Shown piece after piece: positions 17,520 through 26,381 of a stretch of 64,000 nucleotides of DNA (position 1 is its first letter; each line of letters opens with the position of its first letter). The notes under the pieces are model-generated. The model ran no database searches. It worked only from the letters and a program-made list of their open reading frames with translations, and was not told the origin of the DNA. This DNA is from Desulfocurvibacter africanus subsp. africanus DSM 2603 (GTDB taxonomy: Bacteria; Desulfobacterota; Desulfovibrionia; Desulfovibrionales; Desulfovibrionaceae), in NCBI RefSeq assembly GCF_000422545.1, contig NZ_AULZ01000011.1, forward strand, positions 62,001 through 126,000, written 5' to 3'. The position numbers were made by a program, and so were the translations under genes.

Positions 17520-17990
17520 TTAAATTGTTTGTTTATCTGAAAGAAGTCTCCACAGCGATTGCACGGCCAGGGCATAACTCAAGAGCCCAAATCCGGCAAC
17601 AACACCGACGCAGCGGGACCCGATGTAGCTACGCTGACGAAGCGGCTCATCCGTGCGCGCCCATATATTGCTAAGGTGCACTTCAACGCAAGGAATTGTG
17701 ATCCAGGCCAGGCAATCGGCCAAGGCCAAGCTCGTATGTGTGTAGGCACCGGCATTGAAGACTATGCCGTGCACCCCATGGTTCCAGGCCTGCTCCAGGC
17801 GATCGATGAGACCGCCTTCGGAGTTGGTCTGGAAGAAAGAGAGGCGCACGTCGCCTGCCTTTTCACCCATTAGCTCACGAACTAGCGCAGGCACCTGATC
17901 CATGCCTTGCGAACCATATATTTCAGGTTGTCGCTTGCCGATATAGCCAAGATTTGGACCATTAAGCACAAGAATGTCGAAGCCTGCCAT
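17520..17990 (-). CDS. aroQ: 3-dehydroquinate dehydratase, type II
   Basis: Third step of the shikimate pathway. The sequence starts MAGFDILVLNGPNLGYIGKRQPEIYG (loop with the catalytic Tyr), followed by FFQTNSEGGLIDRL, GIVFNAGAYTHTSLALADCL and CVEVHLSNIWAR with the catalytic His, all hallmarks of the dodecameric type II enzyme. The open frame runs 54 codons further upstream, but that part is unlike the family; start 17990 gives 156 residues with GAGG upstream. It is divergent from engB across about 170 bases. Confidence 0.95.
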   Translation of the reverse strand: MAGFDILVLNGPNLGYIGKRQPEIYGSQGMDQVPALVRELMGEKAGDVRLSFFQTNSEGGLIDRLEQAWNHGVHGIVFNAGAYTHTSLALADCLAWITIPCVEVHLSNIWARTDEPLRQRSYIGSRCVGVVAGFGLLSYALAVQSLWRLLSDKQTI

Positions 17991-18163
17991 CGGGATCTGC
18001 CCTCGTCGGCGGAGAGGTCGCCGAAGTCGTACTGTAACTGGAGTGGATGCCTGACGAAGCTTACGATATATACCCGCTTCACACGGCGAAGACAAGCCGG
18101 CGGACACCCGTTCCCCGGCGTCCAGCTGGACTTCAGCAGACATAACGAGCAATAAGGAAATAC

Positions 18164-18754
18164 ATGAACAGAGTAGTTCGCTTGACCAGTACGATTTATA
18201 CTCCGGACCAGCTCTCGTTGCCCGACGCTCCGCAGATCGCTCTGGCCGGGCGCTCCAATGTGGGCAAATCCTCGCTTATCAATGCCCTGGCCGGGACCAA
18301 GAAACTGGCCAAGGTCAGCGGTACGCCAGGCAAGACGCGCAGCATCAATCTCTATCACGTTTCTCCCGCGGGCTATTACCTCGTGGATTTGCCGGGATAT
18401 GGCTACGCGCGCTGCTCCAAACAGGAACGCCAGAGTTGGGCCTCGCTCATCGACGCATACATCAGCAAGGCGACTGCACTATGCGCCGTGGCCATGCTCA
18501 TCGATTGTCGCCACTCGCCGCAGCTGCTCGATCTCGAGCTGGGCTCTTATCTGCGCCAGATCGGCATGCCCATCCTCGTGGTCCTGACCAAGGCAGATCA
18601 GTGCAAGCAGGCAGAGCGAGCCAAGCGCCAGCGTGAATGGACCGAGATTTTGGGGGATATTCAGCGGCCCGTGCCCTTCTCCGCCCGTACGAGTCAGGGG
18701 CGCGAGGAACTCTGGCAGGCCCTGGACGCGGCGGTGGGAAGCGTTCCAGGCTAA
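18164..18754 (+). CDS. engB: Ribosome-biogenesis GTPase EngB (YsxC/YihA)
   Basis: GTPase needed for maturation of the large ribosomal subunit. Motifs in order: G1 GRSNVGKSS, switch region VSGTPGKTRSINLY, G3 DLPGYGYA, G4 TKADQ and G5 near PFSARTSQG. The 196 residues are typical. The last four bases overlap the stop codon of the convergent lptG gene. Confidence 0.96.
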   Translation: MNRVVRLTSTIYTPDQLSLPDAPQIALAGRSNVGKSSLINALAGTKKLAKVSGTPGKTRSINLYHVSPAGYYLVDLPGYGYARCSKQERQSWASLIDAYISKATALCAVAMLIDCRHSPQLLDLELGSYLRQIGMPILVVLTKADQCKQAERAKRQREWTEILGDIQRPVPFSARTSQGREELWQALDAAVGSVPG

Positions 18755-19833
18755 TGCGTTGACTTGGCGATGCTCCTCCAAAACAATCGTGTCGTGGCCC
18801 CCAGGATAAAAACGGCGTTGCCCAGCCATGCGCCGGCAATTGGCGGGAGGAAGCCCATCTCGCCGGCGGACGAGCCAAGCACGAAGAAGCCATAGAAGAG
18901 GAACGTCGCCACCAAGCCGGCGGTCAGGTTTAAATATACGTTATGCTCGAAGGTGATGATCGCGAGAGCCAGGAGGGCCATAATCGTAATAGAGAAGGCA
19001 TAGGACAGCTTCCCATGCCAGATGGTGCGCAGGCCTTCCACGTTCGAACCTGTTACTTCCAGTTGGTGTATGGCTCGGCCTAACTCCCACAAAGGAAGCT
19101 GAGCCGGATTGTTTCTCGACTCCGCCAACGTGAAGGACTTGAAAGCTTCCCCTAGACTTAGTTTCAAGGTCGGCTTGTATTCTGAGGTAAATCGGATGGG
19201 ATCAATAATGGTGACATCATTTAGCACCCAATTCCCCTCTTTCGCTTCAAATGTTTTTGCGTTGATGAATTGAACAACCGACCGCCTGTCCTGCGCAAGG
19301 GTATAGATGCTCAAGTTGCGGCCCTTGCCTGATGCAGGCTGGACAGTATCAATATGCAGGATATCGTTGTTTTCTCGAAGCCAAAGCTTGTGGATAGTCT
19401 TGGTTACATACTCCTTGCCACGCACATCTTCAGCCCAAATTCGCTTGGAGTACTCCAGGCCTTTGACCCCAAGGTACTGGGAGATGAAGAGTTGGCCTCC
19501 CGACCAAAAGAGGCTGTAGACTAGAAAGAAGGAAATGATAGCTTTGTATGATATTCCGCCAGCGCGTAGCGCCAGGAGTTCGCGATTCGAGCGCATGGCT
19601 GAAAGCTGGACGAGCATGGCGACCAGAAAAACGGCCGGCAATATCTGGGAAATGATAAGCGGGATTTTCACCAGGAAGTAGACGAGCATGATCTTGAGTC
19701 CTCGGCCAGCCTCAAGGAAGTCGTCCAATCGTTCAAACAAATCCGAAAGGAGGTAGACAGCTATACCCAGACAGAGACAGATGCTCATTAGATAGAGGTT
19801 TTGCCTCAGTAGATAGCGGCTTAGGACACTCAC
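18751..19833 (-). CDS. lptG: LPS export permease LptG
   Basis: One of the two membrane subunits that, with LptF and the LptB ATPase, extract LPS from the inner membrane. The 360-residue protein has three N-terminal membrane segments (LMSICLCLGIAVYLLSDLFE; PLIISQILPAVFLVAMLVQL), a periplasmic beta-jellyroll region and three C-terminal membrane segments. SNRELLALRAGGISY is the coupling-helix motif shared with LptF. The start is GTG overlapping the lptF stop (GTGA), so translation is coupled. Confidence 0.92.
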   Translation of the reverse strand: MSVLSRYLLRQNLYLMSICLCLGIAVYLLSDLFERLDDFLEAGRGLKIMLVYFLVKIPLIISQILPAVFLVAMLVQLSAMRSNRELLALRAGGISYKAIISFFLVYSLFWSGGQLFISQYLGVKGLEYSKRIWAEDVRGKEYVTKTIHKLWLRENNDILHIDTVQPASGKGRNLSIYTLAQDRRSVVQFINAKTFEAKEGNWVLNDVTIIDPIRFTSEYKPTLKLSLGEAFKSFTLAESRNNPAQLPLWELGRAIHQLEVTGSNVEGLRTIWHGKLSYAFSITIMALLALAIITFEHNVYLNLTAGLVATFLFYGFFVLGSSAGEMGFLPPIAGAWLGNAVFILGATTRLFWRSIAKSTH

Positions 19834-21014
19834 GAACTCTTCTTCCTAAATGGCATGCGCAAGTTGGTCAGCCAATCCCCAAGCCTGATGGATTTTTCTT
19901 GAGCTGTTAGCCGAATGCCGAAGATGGCCGACACAAAAAAGATTACATTGGGCAACCATAGCCCGATCCAAGGCGCAAGAAAACCTGATTCCCCCAGGCT
20001 TATGCTGATGGAGTATAAACTGTAATAGACTATGAACATGCCTAAGGCCATGAGCACGCCGACATACTGTTTAACTCCTTGAAAGGAGCAGGCAAACGGC
20101 AAGGCGAATAACCCGAGCACTAGGCAAGCTACTGGCAAAGTGTAGCGCTTCTGTATCTCAACATTCACCTTGCGAACGTAATCTTCATCCCTTTTCTTGG
20201 CCAAGTCGGGATCAGCCGCAAGCCGGCGAAGGTTAATGATGGACATCTCTCTTGGTCTGGTTTCAGAGAGCTGCTCGGCATTGAATGTCTTCCAGATGTC
20301 CAGGTTGACCAGGTACGATACAAACTTAAGGGTATGAACCTGATCCTTGGCCGTGCGGTATATGGCGCCATCGTTGAGCAGGAACTGCAACCTTCCTCTT
20401 TCCTTGTCGGTAACCACTCTGCCCTTTTCAGCGACGATGGTGGCGGAAGTCTCGTCTCCCCGGCTATCCTGGACAAATATCAGCCGCATCTCCTTGTTTC
20501 CTGGGTCGTATTGCTCGGCAAAAATTGTCAAGCCAGGAAAATCGCTGTTGAACGTGCCGGGCTGGATCATGATCTGGGTGCGGTTGCGGGCGAATTCAAG
20601 GACTTCCGCCCGGAAATTGTCCATGCCCCAGGATATGCCCCAAAAGGCCACGGCCAAGTTCGCCACACAGCACAAACAGCAGAAAAGGACCGGCGATGGC
20701 AGCAGCTTGTACAGGCTCACTCCGCCAGCCTTGAGGGCTATGAGTTCCCGGTCGCTGCTTATGCGGAGAAAGGTTAGAAAAATTGCCAGCATGCAGCTGA
20801 TGGGCATGAGCAGCTGCAGGAAAAAAGGGCTTAGATAGAAGAATAGGCGACCTATCTCCATCACTCCAAGGCTTTGCCCCAGAAAAAGTTCTTTCAGTTG
20901 GAGCATCCTGCCGATGAGGATAAGAGTCAGGAGTGAGCCCAGACAAATGATAAAAGTCAGGAGCAGTTCCTTAAAAACATGCTCACTGGCCAGCTTGAAC
21001 GGAGTAAGCCGCAG
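19830..21014 (-). CDS. lptF: LPS export permease LptF
   Basis: Partner of LptG. The coupling motif SDRELIALKAGGVSLYKLL, the periplasmic domain and the C-terminal membrane segments are present. The first ATG in frame (20906) would drop the first membrane helix. Upstream, the same frame reads RLTPFKLASEHVFKELLLTF and then ICLGSLLTLILIGRM, a normal LptF N-terminus. The only initiator candidates there are CTG at 21014, with AAGGGAG six bases upstream, or the rarer GTT or ATC just before it. CTG is chosen and gives 394 residues. The stop of the upstream small gene is in the same frame, five codons before the CTG. Confidence 0.88.
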   Translation of the reverse strand: MRLTPFKLASEHVFKELLLTFIICLGSLLTLILIGRMLQLKELFLGQSLGVMEIGRLFFYLSPFFLQLLMPISCMLAIFLTFLRISSDRELIALKAGGVSLYKLLPSPVLFCCLCCVANLAVAFWGISWGMDNFRAEVLEFARNRTQIMIQPGTFNSDFPGLTIFAEQYDPGNKEMRLIFVQDSRGDETSATIVAEKGRVVTDKERGRLQFLLNDGAIYRTAKDQVHTLKFVSYLVNLDIWKTFNAEQLSETRPREMSIINLRRLAADPDLAKKRDEDYVRKVNVEIQKRYTLPVACLVLGLFALPFACSFQGVKQYVGVLMALGMFIVYYSLYSISISLGESGFLAPWIGLWLPNVIFFVSAIFGIRLTAQEKSIRLGDWLTNLRMPFRKKSS

Positions 21015-21026
21015 AACGATGCTCCC

Positions 21027-21221
21027 TTACTTTACCTTACTGCGGTCTTCCGCGTAAAAGCGCTGCAAAAACTCTGCATCCAAGGGGCTCATGTTAAAGC
21101 GCATGGCAGCTTCCTCAAGAAGCTTCTTAAGGCAGGCGGCATCGCACTTCTCGGGCCGGTGCTCGCTGATCCACTGGACAGCTCGGCGGTGCAACTCGCT
21201 CTTGGGAACTATTGTGGGCAT
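21027..21221 (-). CDS. Small conserved-looking hypothetical protein upstream of lptF
   Basis: A 64-residue protein starting MPTIVPKSELHRRAVQWISE, with two cysteines (KCDAACLKKLLEEAAMRF) and a helical, charged C-terminus ending FLQRFYAEDRSKVK. No family is recognised. It ends 12 bases before the CTG start of lptF and is in the same reading frame as lptF, separated by TAA, so readthrough would fuse the two. The ribosome site before ATG 21221 is modest (GAGAGAAA). The frame opens further upstream at 21284 without support. Confidence 0.6.
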   Translation of the reverse strand: MPTIVPKSELHRRAVQWISEHRPEKCDAACLKKLLEEAAMRFNMSPLDAEFLQRFYAEDRSKVK

Positions 21222-21360
21222 GTGTTTCTCTCTCGTCGGCTTGGTCGGCAAGGTTTGCCGGAACGCATTTCGTACACGACCCAAGGTTGGCTTGCAACTT
21301 GAAACGGCCTAAGCTAGGGCTCTTTGGCTTGCTGCATGAACCATGTTTGGGGGAGGGGAA

Positions 21361-22218
21361 ATGGATTCCTGGATTTCGGCCGCATTGCTCGGTGTCGTGG
21401 AAGGATTGACCGAGTTTCTGCCCATCTCGAGCACTGGGCACCTTATCCTTGCCAACTCCCTGCTCGGGCTATCCGGCCAGAAAATAGCCACCTTTGACGT
21501 CATCATCCAACTCGGGGCGATTCTGGCGGTTGTCGTACTCTATAGACGCCGCTTCCTGGGGCTCGTGGCGCCATCCCTGGTCCAGATCGATCAAGATCAA
21601 TCCGGGCTAGCCGGATTCGCTCCTCCCCTCTCGTCCCAGTTCGCTGGAATACGCGGGCTGTTCCTGCTCTTCCTAACATCGCTACCAGCGGCGCTCCTGG
21701 GCCTGGCCTCACACGATCTCATAAAGAGCAATCTGTTTGGCCCTATCAGCGTTGCCTGGGCTCTGGGAGCAGGTGCGGTAATTATTTTGGTCATCGAAAC
21801 CGTGCGGCCAAAGCCGCGCTACGCGAGCCTGGACGATATAACCCCTCTGCTCGCCCTGGGCATTGGCTGCTTCCAATGCCTGGCTTTGTGGCCCGGCTTC
21901 TCCCGCTCGGCGGCAACCATTATGGGTGGCATGATCCTGGGCGCCCGCCGCACCATGGCCGCCGAATATTCCTTCATCGCGGCGGTGCCGATAATGGTTG
22001 CGGCGAGTGGACTGGAGATGTTCAAGAATCTTGGACTCTTCACAAGTGCGGATATGCTGTTCCTGGCTATCGGCTTCGTTGTCTCCTTCTTCTCGGCCTG
22101 GGCTGCGATCAAATTCTTCATAGCCCTGCTCGGCAAGACAACGCTACGCCCCTTCGCCTATTACCGCCTGGCCTTGGCCCCGCTGGTGCTTCTTTTCTGG
22201 AGCACGGGGGTGAATTGA
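21361..22218 (+). CDS. uppP: Undecaprenyl-diphosphatase UppP (BacA)
   Basis: Integral membrane phosphatase that recycles the undecaprenyl carrier for cell-wall and O-antigen synthesis and confers bacitracin resistance. The (E/Q)-rich motif EGLTEFLPISSTGHLIL lies in the first re-entrant loop, and the PGXSRSXXT motif appears as PGFSRSAATIMGGMILG. About eight hydrophobic segments fill 285 residues. The start at 21361 has GGAGG four bases upstream; an ATG six codons earlier lacks one. Confidence 0.95.
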   Translation: MDSWISAALLGVVEGLTEFLPISSTGHLILANSLLGLSGQKIATFDVIIQLGAILAVVVLYRRRFLGLVAPSLVQIDQDQSGLAGFAPPLSSQFAGIRGLFLLFLTSLPAALLGLASHDLIKSNLFGPISVAWALGAGAVIILVIETVRPKPRYASLDDITPLLALGIGCFQCLALWPGFSRSAATIMGGMILGARRTMAAEYSFIAAVPIMVAASGLEMFKNLGLFTSADMLFLAIGFVVSFFSAWAAIKFFIALLGKTTLRPFAYYRLALAPLVLLFWSTGVN

Positions 22219-22315
22219 TAGGGCCGGAAAAATTGTGTGCAGACCTCTTGCTATTTATGGCGAGAGTGGGTAGTTAATCGCTCCCGCGGCGGTTGAAAGA
22301 AATGCGTTTTTTTGT

Positions 22316-22392
22316 GGCAAGGTAGCTCAGTTGGTTAGAGCATGCGGTTCATACCCGCAGTGTCGGGGGTTCAAGTCCCTCCCTTGCTACCA
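22316..22392 (+). tRNA. tRNA with CAU anticodon (Met, or Ile2)
   Basis: A 77-nt cloverleaf with an encoded CCA. The anticodon stem TGCGG/CCGCA encloses TTCATAC, so the anticodon is CAT. The acceptor is GGCAAGG with CCTTGCT, a G.U first pair rather than the mismatch of initiator tRNA, so this is an elongator Met or a lysidine-type Ile tRNA. Sequence alone does not separate them. It is followed by a terminator and an integrase fragment, and is a likely attachment site. Confidence 0.93.
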
Positions 22393-22401
22393 CAGAAATC
22401 T

Positions 22402-22430
22402 AAGGCTCTGGTTTTCCAGAGCCTTTTTTC
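22402..22430 (+). terminator. Rho-independent terminator after the CAU tRNA
   Basis: AAGGCTCTGG, loop TTTT, CCAGAGCCTT, then TTTTCTTTTT: a perfect 10-bp stem with a U-tract ten bases beyond the tRNA CCA. Confidence 0.92.
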
Positions 22431-22474
22431 TTTTTGGCTGGCCTGAAGGCCTCCGGAAGTCGCTCAAAGCTGCT

Positions 22475-22514
22475 TTTGGTACAAGTTTGGTACAAGTTGG
22501 ACCAGATTTGTACC
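22475..22514. repeat. GGTACAA repeats beside the integrase fragment
   Basis: Two exact tandem copies of TTTGGTACAAG (22475-22496) and an inverted TTTGTACC at 22507-22514. They lie between the CAU tRNA terminator and the truncated integrase start. Such short repeats next to a tRNA and integrase are usual for arm-type or autoregulatory integrase sites. Confidence 0.6.
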
Positions 22515-22530
22515 AGAAACGGAGGCTTGA

Positions 22531-22644
22531 ATGGCTTCCCGTCTGGTTCTTCGCGCGGGCCACTACCACTTCCGCTTGACCGTCCCAGTCGATCTTCGGC
22601 ATGTTTTCTCTCTACGGGAAATCAAAGCAAATCTAGATACATGA
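22531..22644 (+). pseudogene. Truncated tyrosine recombinase (integrase) N-terminus
   Basis: A 37-codon frame with a GGAGG site upstream reads MASRLVLRAGHYHFRLTVPV, then DLRHVFSLREIKANLDT and TGA. The pattern YxFRxxVPxDLRxxFxxREIxxSL is the N-terminal domain that begins many tRNA-targeting integrases of mobile islands. The rest, including the catalytic R-H-R-Y domain, is absent. Position 139 bases after a tRNA gene supports an old integration event whose cargo has been lost. Confidence 0.7.
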
Positions 22645-22681
22645 CTTGCTCAGCTCCTTCAAACCATTATAATTTGAGGAG

Positions 22682-23098
22682 ATGGCTCCCAGCAGTAGAC
22701 GAGGAGCCACGAGAAAAGGCCGTTTTTCAGACGAGCAGATGGTGAACATCCTTGCGCGAGACCGACCGCGGTCCGGTGGCGCAGGTTGCCAAGCAGCACG
22801 GCATCAACGAGTGGACCATCTACACCTGACGAAAGAGCTTCGGCGGCATGCGTGCCTACGAGGTCAAGGAGCTGCGACAGTTTAGAGCAGATTGCTTTTT
22901 AAGACGCCCGCTCCGGCGTTGACGGCGCAAGTGAATTGCGCCTACGCCTACGCGGCGGCAAGCATGCCGACGCATGGCTTGCAGAGCATTTTCAAAAGCA
23001 AAATGCTCTAAAGGAGAGAATGGCCACCTCAAGAAGCTCCTTGCTGAGCGCAACCTTAAAGTTGAGGCCCTGAAGGAGATCACTGCAAGAAAATGGTA
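22682..23098 (+). pseudogene. IS3-family OrfA remnant, interrupted by repeat copy 3
   Basis: Reads MAPSSRRGATRKGRFSDEQM and VNIL, then a one-base insertion near 22757, then RETDRGPVAQVAKQHGINEW and TIYT-stop. The stop stands where W is normal in the IS3 helix-turn-helix segment TIYTWRK. It continues RKSFGGMRAYEVKELRQ up to the repeat at 22883-23010 and resumes after it as ENGHLKKLLAERNLKVEALK, the leucine-zipper end of OrfA, closing with TAG at 23096. Dropping the repeat plus one TA gives LRQFKGENGHLKKL in frame. Confidence 0.88.
22883..23010 (+). repeat. TA-flanked hairpin repeat, copy 3, inserted in IS3 orfA
   Basis: A 128-bp element, TAGAGCAGATTGCTTTT to AAAAGCAAAATGCTCTA (15 of 17 arm bases pair). 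It splits the leucine-zipper part of the IS3 orfA remnant. Removing the element with one of the two flanking TA dinucleotides rejoins CAG TTT AAA GGA GAG AAT, an open and sensible OrfA reading. This is direct evidence of insertion with TA duplication. Confidence 0.95.
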
Positions 23099-23352
23099 GG
23101 CGCATCCGTTCGTCGCCAGCAGGTCGATTGCGCCAAGGAACGCGGCTTCTCTCTGCGTCGTGCGTGTGCGTTTTCTACCTTTCGACGCTTACCAGTCGCG
23201 CATGCGGCACAGTATCCGGGTATGAATACCGCCGCATTCAGGTCTTAATGAAGTGGCTTGGGCAGGCCATGAGCCCGGACAAGGCCTGCTGACTCTGGGG
23301 CAGGGCCGGTCTGCAGGTGCCGCGCAAGAGGCCGCGAAAACGGGTGGCCTCT
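23093..23352 (+). pseudogene. IS3-family OrfB (transposase) N-terminal remnant
   Basis: Starts at the ATG overlapping the orfA stop (AAATGGTAG) and reads MVGASVRRQQVDCAKERGFS LRRACAF, the usual OrfB opening. After a small deletion and frame changes it resumes as AQYPGYEYRRIQVLMKWLGQ AMSPDKAC-stop-LWGRAGLQVPRKRPRKRV, which matches the helical part before the integrase core. The DDE domain is missing, so it cannot encode an active transposase. Confidence 0.8.
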
Positions 23353-23603
23353 GCCAACTGGAAATAGTGAACCTGAGCCTGGAGGCCACTCTCAAAAGTT
23401 GAGTGGACCAAAGATATCAGGCAGATCACTTGACATACTAACCACATATCGAGCGCAACATGAGACTTTATGTGACCACATGTCAAGCCTACAAGAACCA
23501 AGTAAGAACATTAAATGAATTATGCACGCTAAACACCGCCATGACTACGCTATAGCTACACTTTGGTGCTCAGACGTACGCCTACATCAGCATTGTTTAG
23601 GGC

Positions 23604-23855
23604 TTAAGGTTGGAGTCGCTTACTCTTTAGGAGCCGCCTGTCAACTTGCCATTTGCCTATAGGAAGACCATAATTAACAACTTGAGTGAATTCGCAAAGT
23701 TGAACCTTGAGCAAACCTTTGTGACATTTCCCCGGCTGAACCGGATCAATGCCTGGCTGTCCTGACATAGTATATGCAAATTGGCCCGCGTGCGCCCATA
23801 CGGGCTCCGCGCCAAAGCTTGCCATATAATGTCCATCCCAATACACCGTAATCAT
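23604..23855 (-). CDS. Hypothetical protein (83 residues)
   Basis: The frame reads MITVYWDGHYMASFGAEPVW and ends NYGLPIGKWQVDRRLLKSKR plus three residues. The composition is protein-like, but no domain is recognised and the ribosome site is weak. Its start overlaps the beginning of the divergent MFS frame. It sits at the inner edge of the integrase/IS scar and may be leftover cargo. Low confidence. Confidence 0.35.
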   Translation of the reverse strand: MITVYWDGHYMASFGAEPVWAHAGQFAYTMSGQPGIDPVQPGKCHKGLLKVQLCEFTQVVNYGLPIGKWQVDRRLLKSKRLQP

Positions 23856-23898
23856 GAGTGGTCGCTCGACCTGGGCGTACCGCTTCACGCAATGGAGA

Positions 23899-25068
23899 AT
23901 GCATGTGCGAGGAATGATACTCCTTTTGGCTCTCTTATCCGCCTTTCCACCCTTGTCCATCGACATGATCCTGCCTGCCCTGCCCACTCTGGCAGAAACC
24001 TGGAACCAACCAGTTGCCACGATCAACCTGATCCTGGTCTGCTTCGTCGTCACCTATGCGTTCTTCCTGCTCGTATACGGCCCGGTATCGGATCGCTACG
24101 GCCGACGGCGCCCACTCATGGTGGGTTTAAGCGTGTTCGTCGTCTCCAGCCTGCTGGGTGCGATAATGGATAACGTGAGTTCGGTGATCTTCTTCCGTGC
24201 TCTGCAGGGAGCCGGCGCCGCTGCCGGGCCATCCTTGGCTCTAGCTATGAGCAAGGATCTCTTCACCGGCAAGGACCGCGAGCGCGTGCTGGCTTACCTC
24301 GGCATCATTGTGCCCCTGGCGCCCATGCTGGCTCCCACATTTGGCAGCTGGATCACAGCTTGGCTCTCCTGGCATTGGATATTCTATGCCCAAGCTATCC
24401 TAGGCCTAATCGCCCTCATCGGAGTAAGCAGATGCCCGGAAACTCTTGTGAGCAGATCCAGCAATTCGCTTGCCCAAGTTGCCGGAGCCTATATCCGCCT
24501 GGCAAAAAATCCGACCTATGTAGCCTTGACCCTGCTCATGGCCACGATCATGCTCCCATTCTTCGGATTCATTGCCGGCTCCTCGCACATCTACATCACT
24601 GGCTTTGGCCTCAGCGAACAGAATTTCGGTTATTTCTTCGCTTTCAATGCCTTGTGCATCATGCTTGGTTCGATCGCCTTCCTACGACTTGTGAGGGGGT
24701 ATGAATCCAAGACGCTGATCACGGTCGGCTTTGCGGGGATTTTTGTGGGGGGGCTTGGCCTGCTGTTCGGAAAGGGGCTGGGGCAGTGGGGCTTTGCCCT
24801 GGCCATGGCCGTGATTGCCTTCTCGGGTGGCTTGAGCCGTCCGCCAAGCAACAACCTCATCCTGGAGCAGGTGAAGCATGAGGCTGGCGCGGCATCGTCT
24901 CTGCTACTTTTCACCTACTTTATCCTTGGTGCCGTCGCCATGTGGTTCGTTTCTTTGGAATGGGAGAGCAAGCAGGCAATCATCGGTCTTCTGGGCGTGA
25001 GCTGCGGCGGCCTGTGCCTGACGGCATGGCTGACGATGAGGCGCATGGGCATGTTGCGACACGAATAG
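23899..25068 (+). CDS. MFS multidrug transporter, Bcr/CflA type
   Basis: A 12-helix major facilitator, about 389 residues from the chosen start. The N-terminus MILLLALLSAFPPLSIDMIL followed by PALPTLAETW is the Bcr/CflA hallmark. Motif A appears as GPVSDRYGRRRPLMVG between helices 2 and 3, and FFRALQGAGAAAGPS matches the helix 4 pattern of proton-driven drug exporters. The frame is open from 23854, but the extra 15 residues lack a ribosome site and are unlike the family; ATG 23899 or GTG 23905 (GGAG upstream) is more likely. Substrate unknown. A shared bidirectional terminator separates it from ilvC. Confidence 0.85.
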   Translation: MHVRGMILLLALLSAFPPLSIDMILPALPTLAETWNQPVATINLILVCFVVTYAFFLLVYGPVSDRYGRRRPLMVGLSVFVVSSLLGAIMDNVSSVIFFRALQGAGAAAGPSLALAMSKDLFTGKDRERVLAYLGIIVPLAPMLAPTFGSWITAWLSWHWIFYAQAILGLIALIGVSRCPETLVSRSSNSLAQVAGAYIRLAKNPTYVALTLLMATIMLPFFGFIAGSSHIYITGFGLSEQNFGYFFAFNALCIMLGSIAFLRLVRGYESKTLITVGFAGIFVGGLGLLFGKGLGQWGFALAMAVIAFSGGLSRPPSNNLILEQVKHEAGAASSLLLFTYFILGAVAMWFVSLEWESKQAIIGLLGVSCGGLCLTAWLTMRRMGMLRHE

Positions 25069-25148
25069 CCGACTGGATTCCGAATCTGCTTGGCGTCCGG
25101 CCGCAGGTTATCACGAGCTGTCCTGGCCGGCGCTCGGCCCGTCAACGA

Positions 25149-25183
25149 AAGAGCGCCCGATCCCACGTGGGGTCGGGCGCTCT
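25149..25183. terminator. Bidirectional terminator between MFS gene and ilvC
   Basis: AAGAGCGCCCGATCCCA/TGGGGTCGGGCGCTCTT, a long nearly perfect stem with a CG loop between two convergent genes. Short T-rich tails are present on both strands. Confidence 0.85.
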
Positions 25184-25206
25184 TGTTCAATTCGTGATCA
25201 GCCCTG

Positions 25207-26229
<1,023 letters not shown>

Positions 26230-26381
26230 TCATCATCCGGAAGCCAATCTTGGATGCGGAATGGCTTCCGGGCCTTGGACAAGCCATTGACCTGGCACAA
26301 AACAATGCGGCGCAGAACACTCCACAGCCGGCTACTGCTGGCGACAGGTCAAGGCTGAGTACATTCGAGTCCGGCGAAAGG

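Larger units (their letters stand above)
22682..23352 (+). mobile_element. Decayed IS3-family insertion sequence
   Basis: Remains of both transposase frames are present: orfA at 22682-23098 and orfB from 23093. A hairpin repeat is inserted in orfA, and frameshifts, stops and an internal deletion affect both frames. The orfB text ends near 23352, well before the DDE catalytic core, so the right end is missing. No intact terminal repeats were identified. Confidence 0.85.

Noticed and set aside
20334-20838. Forward frames of about 150 codons inside lptF
   Set aside because: Antisense shadows of lptF without initiation signals or motifs.
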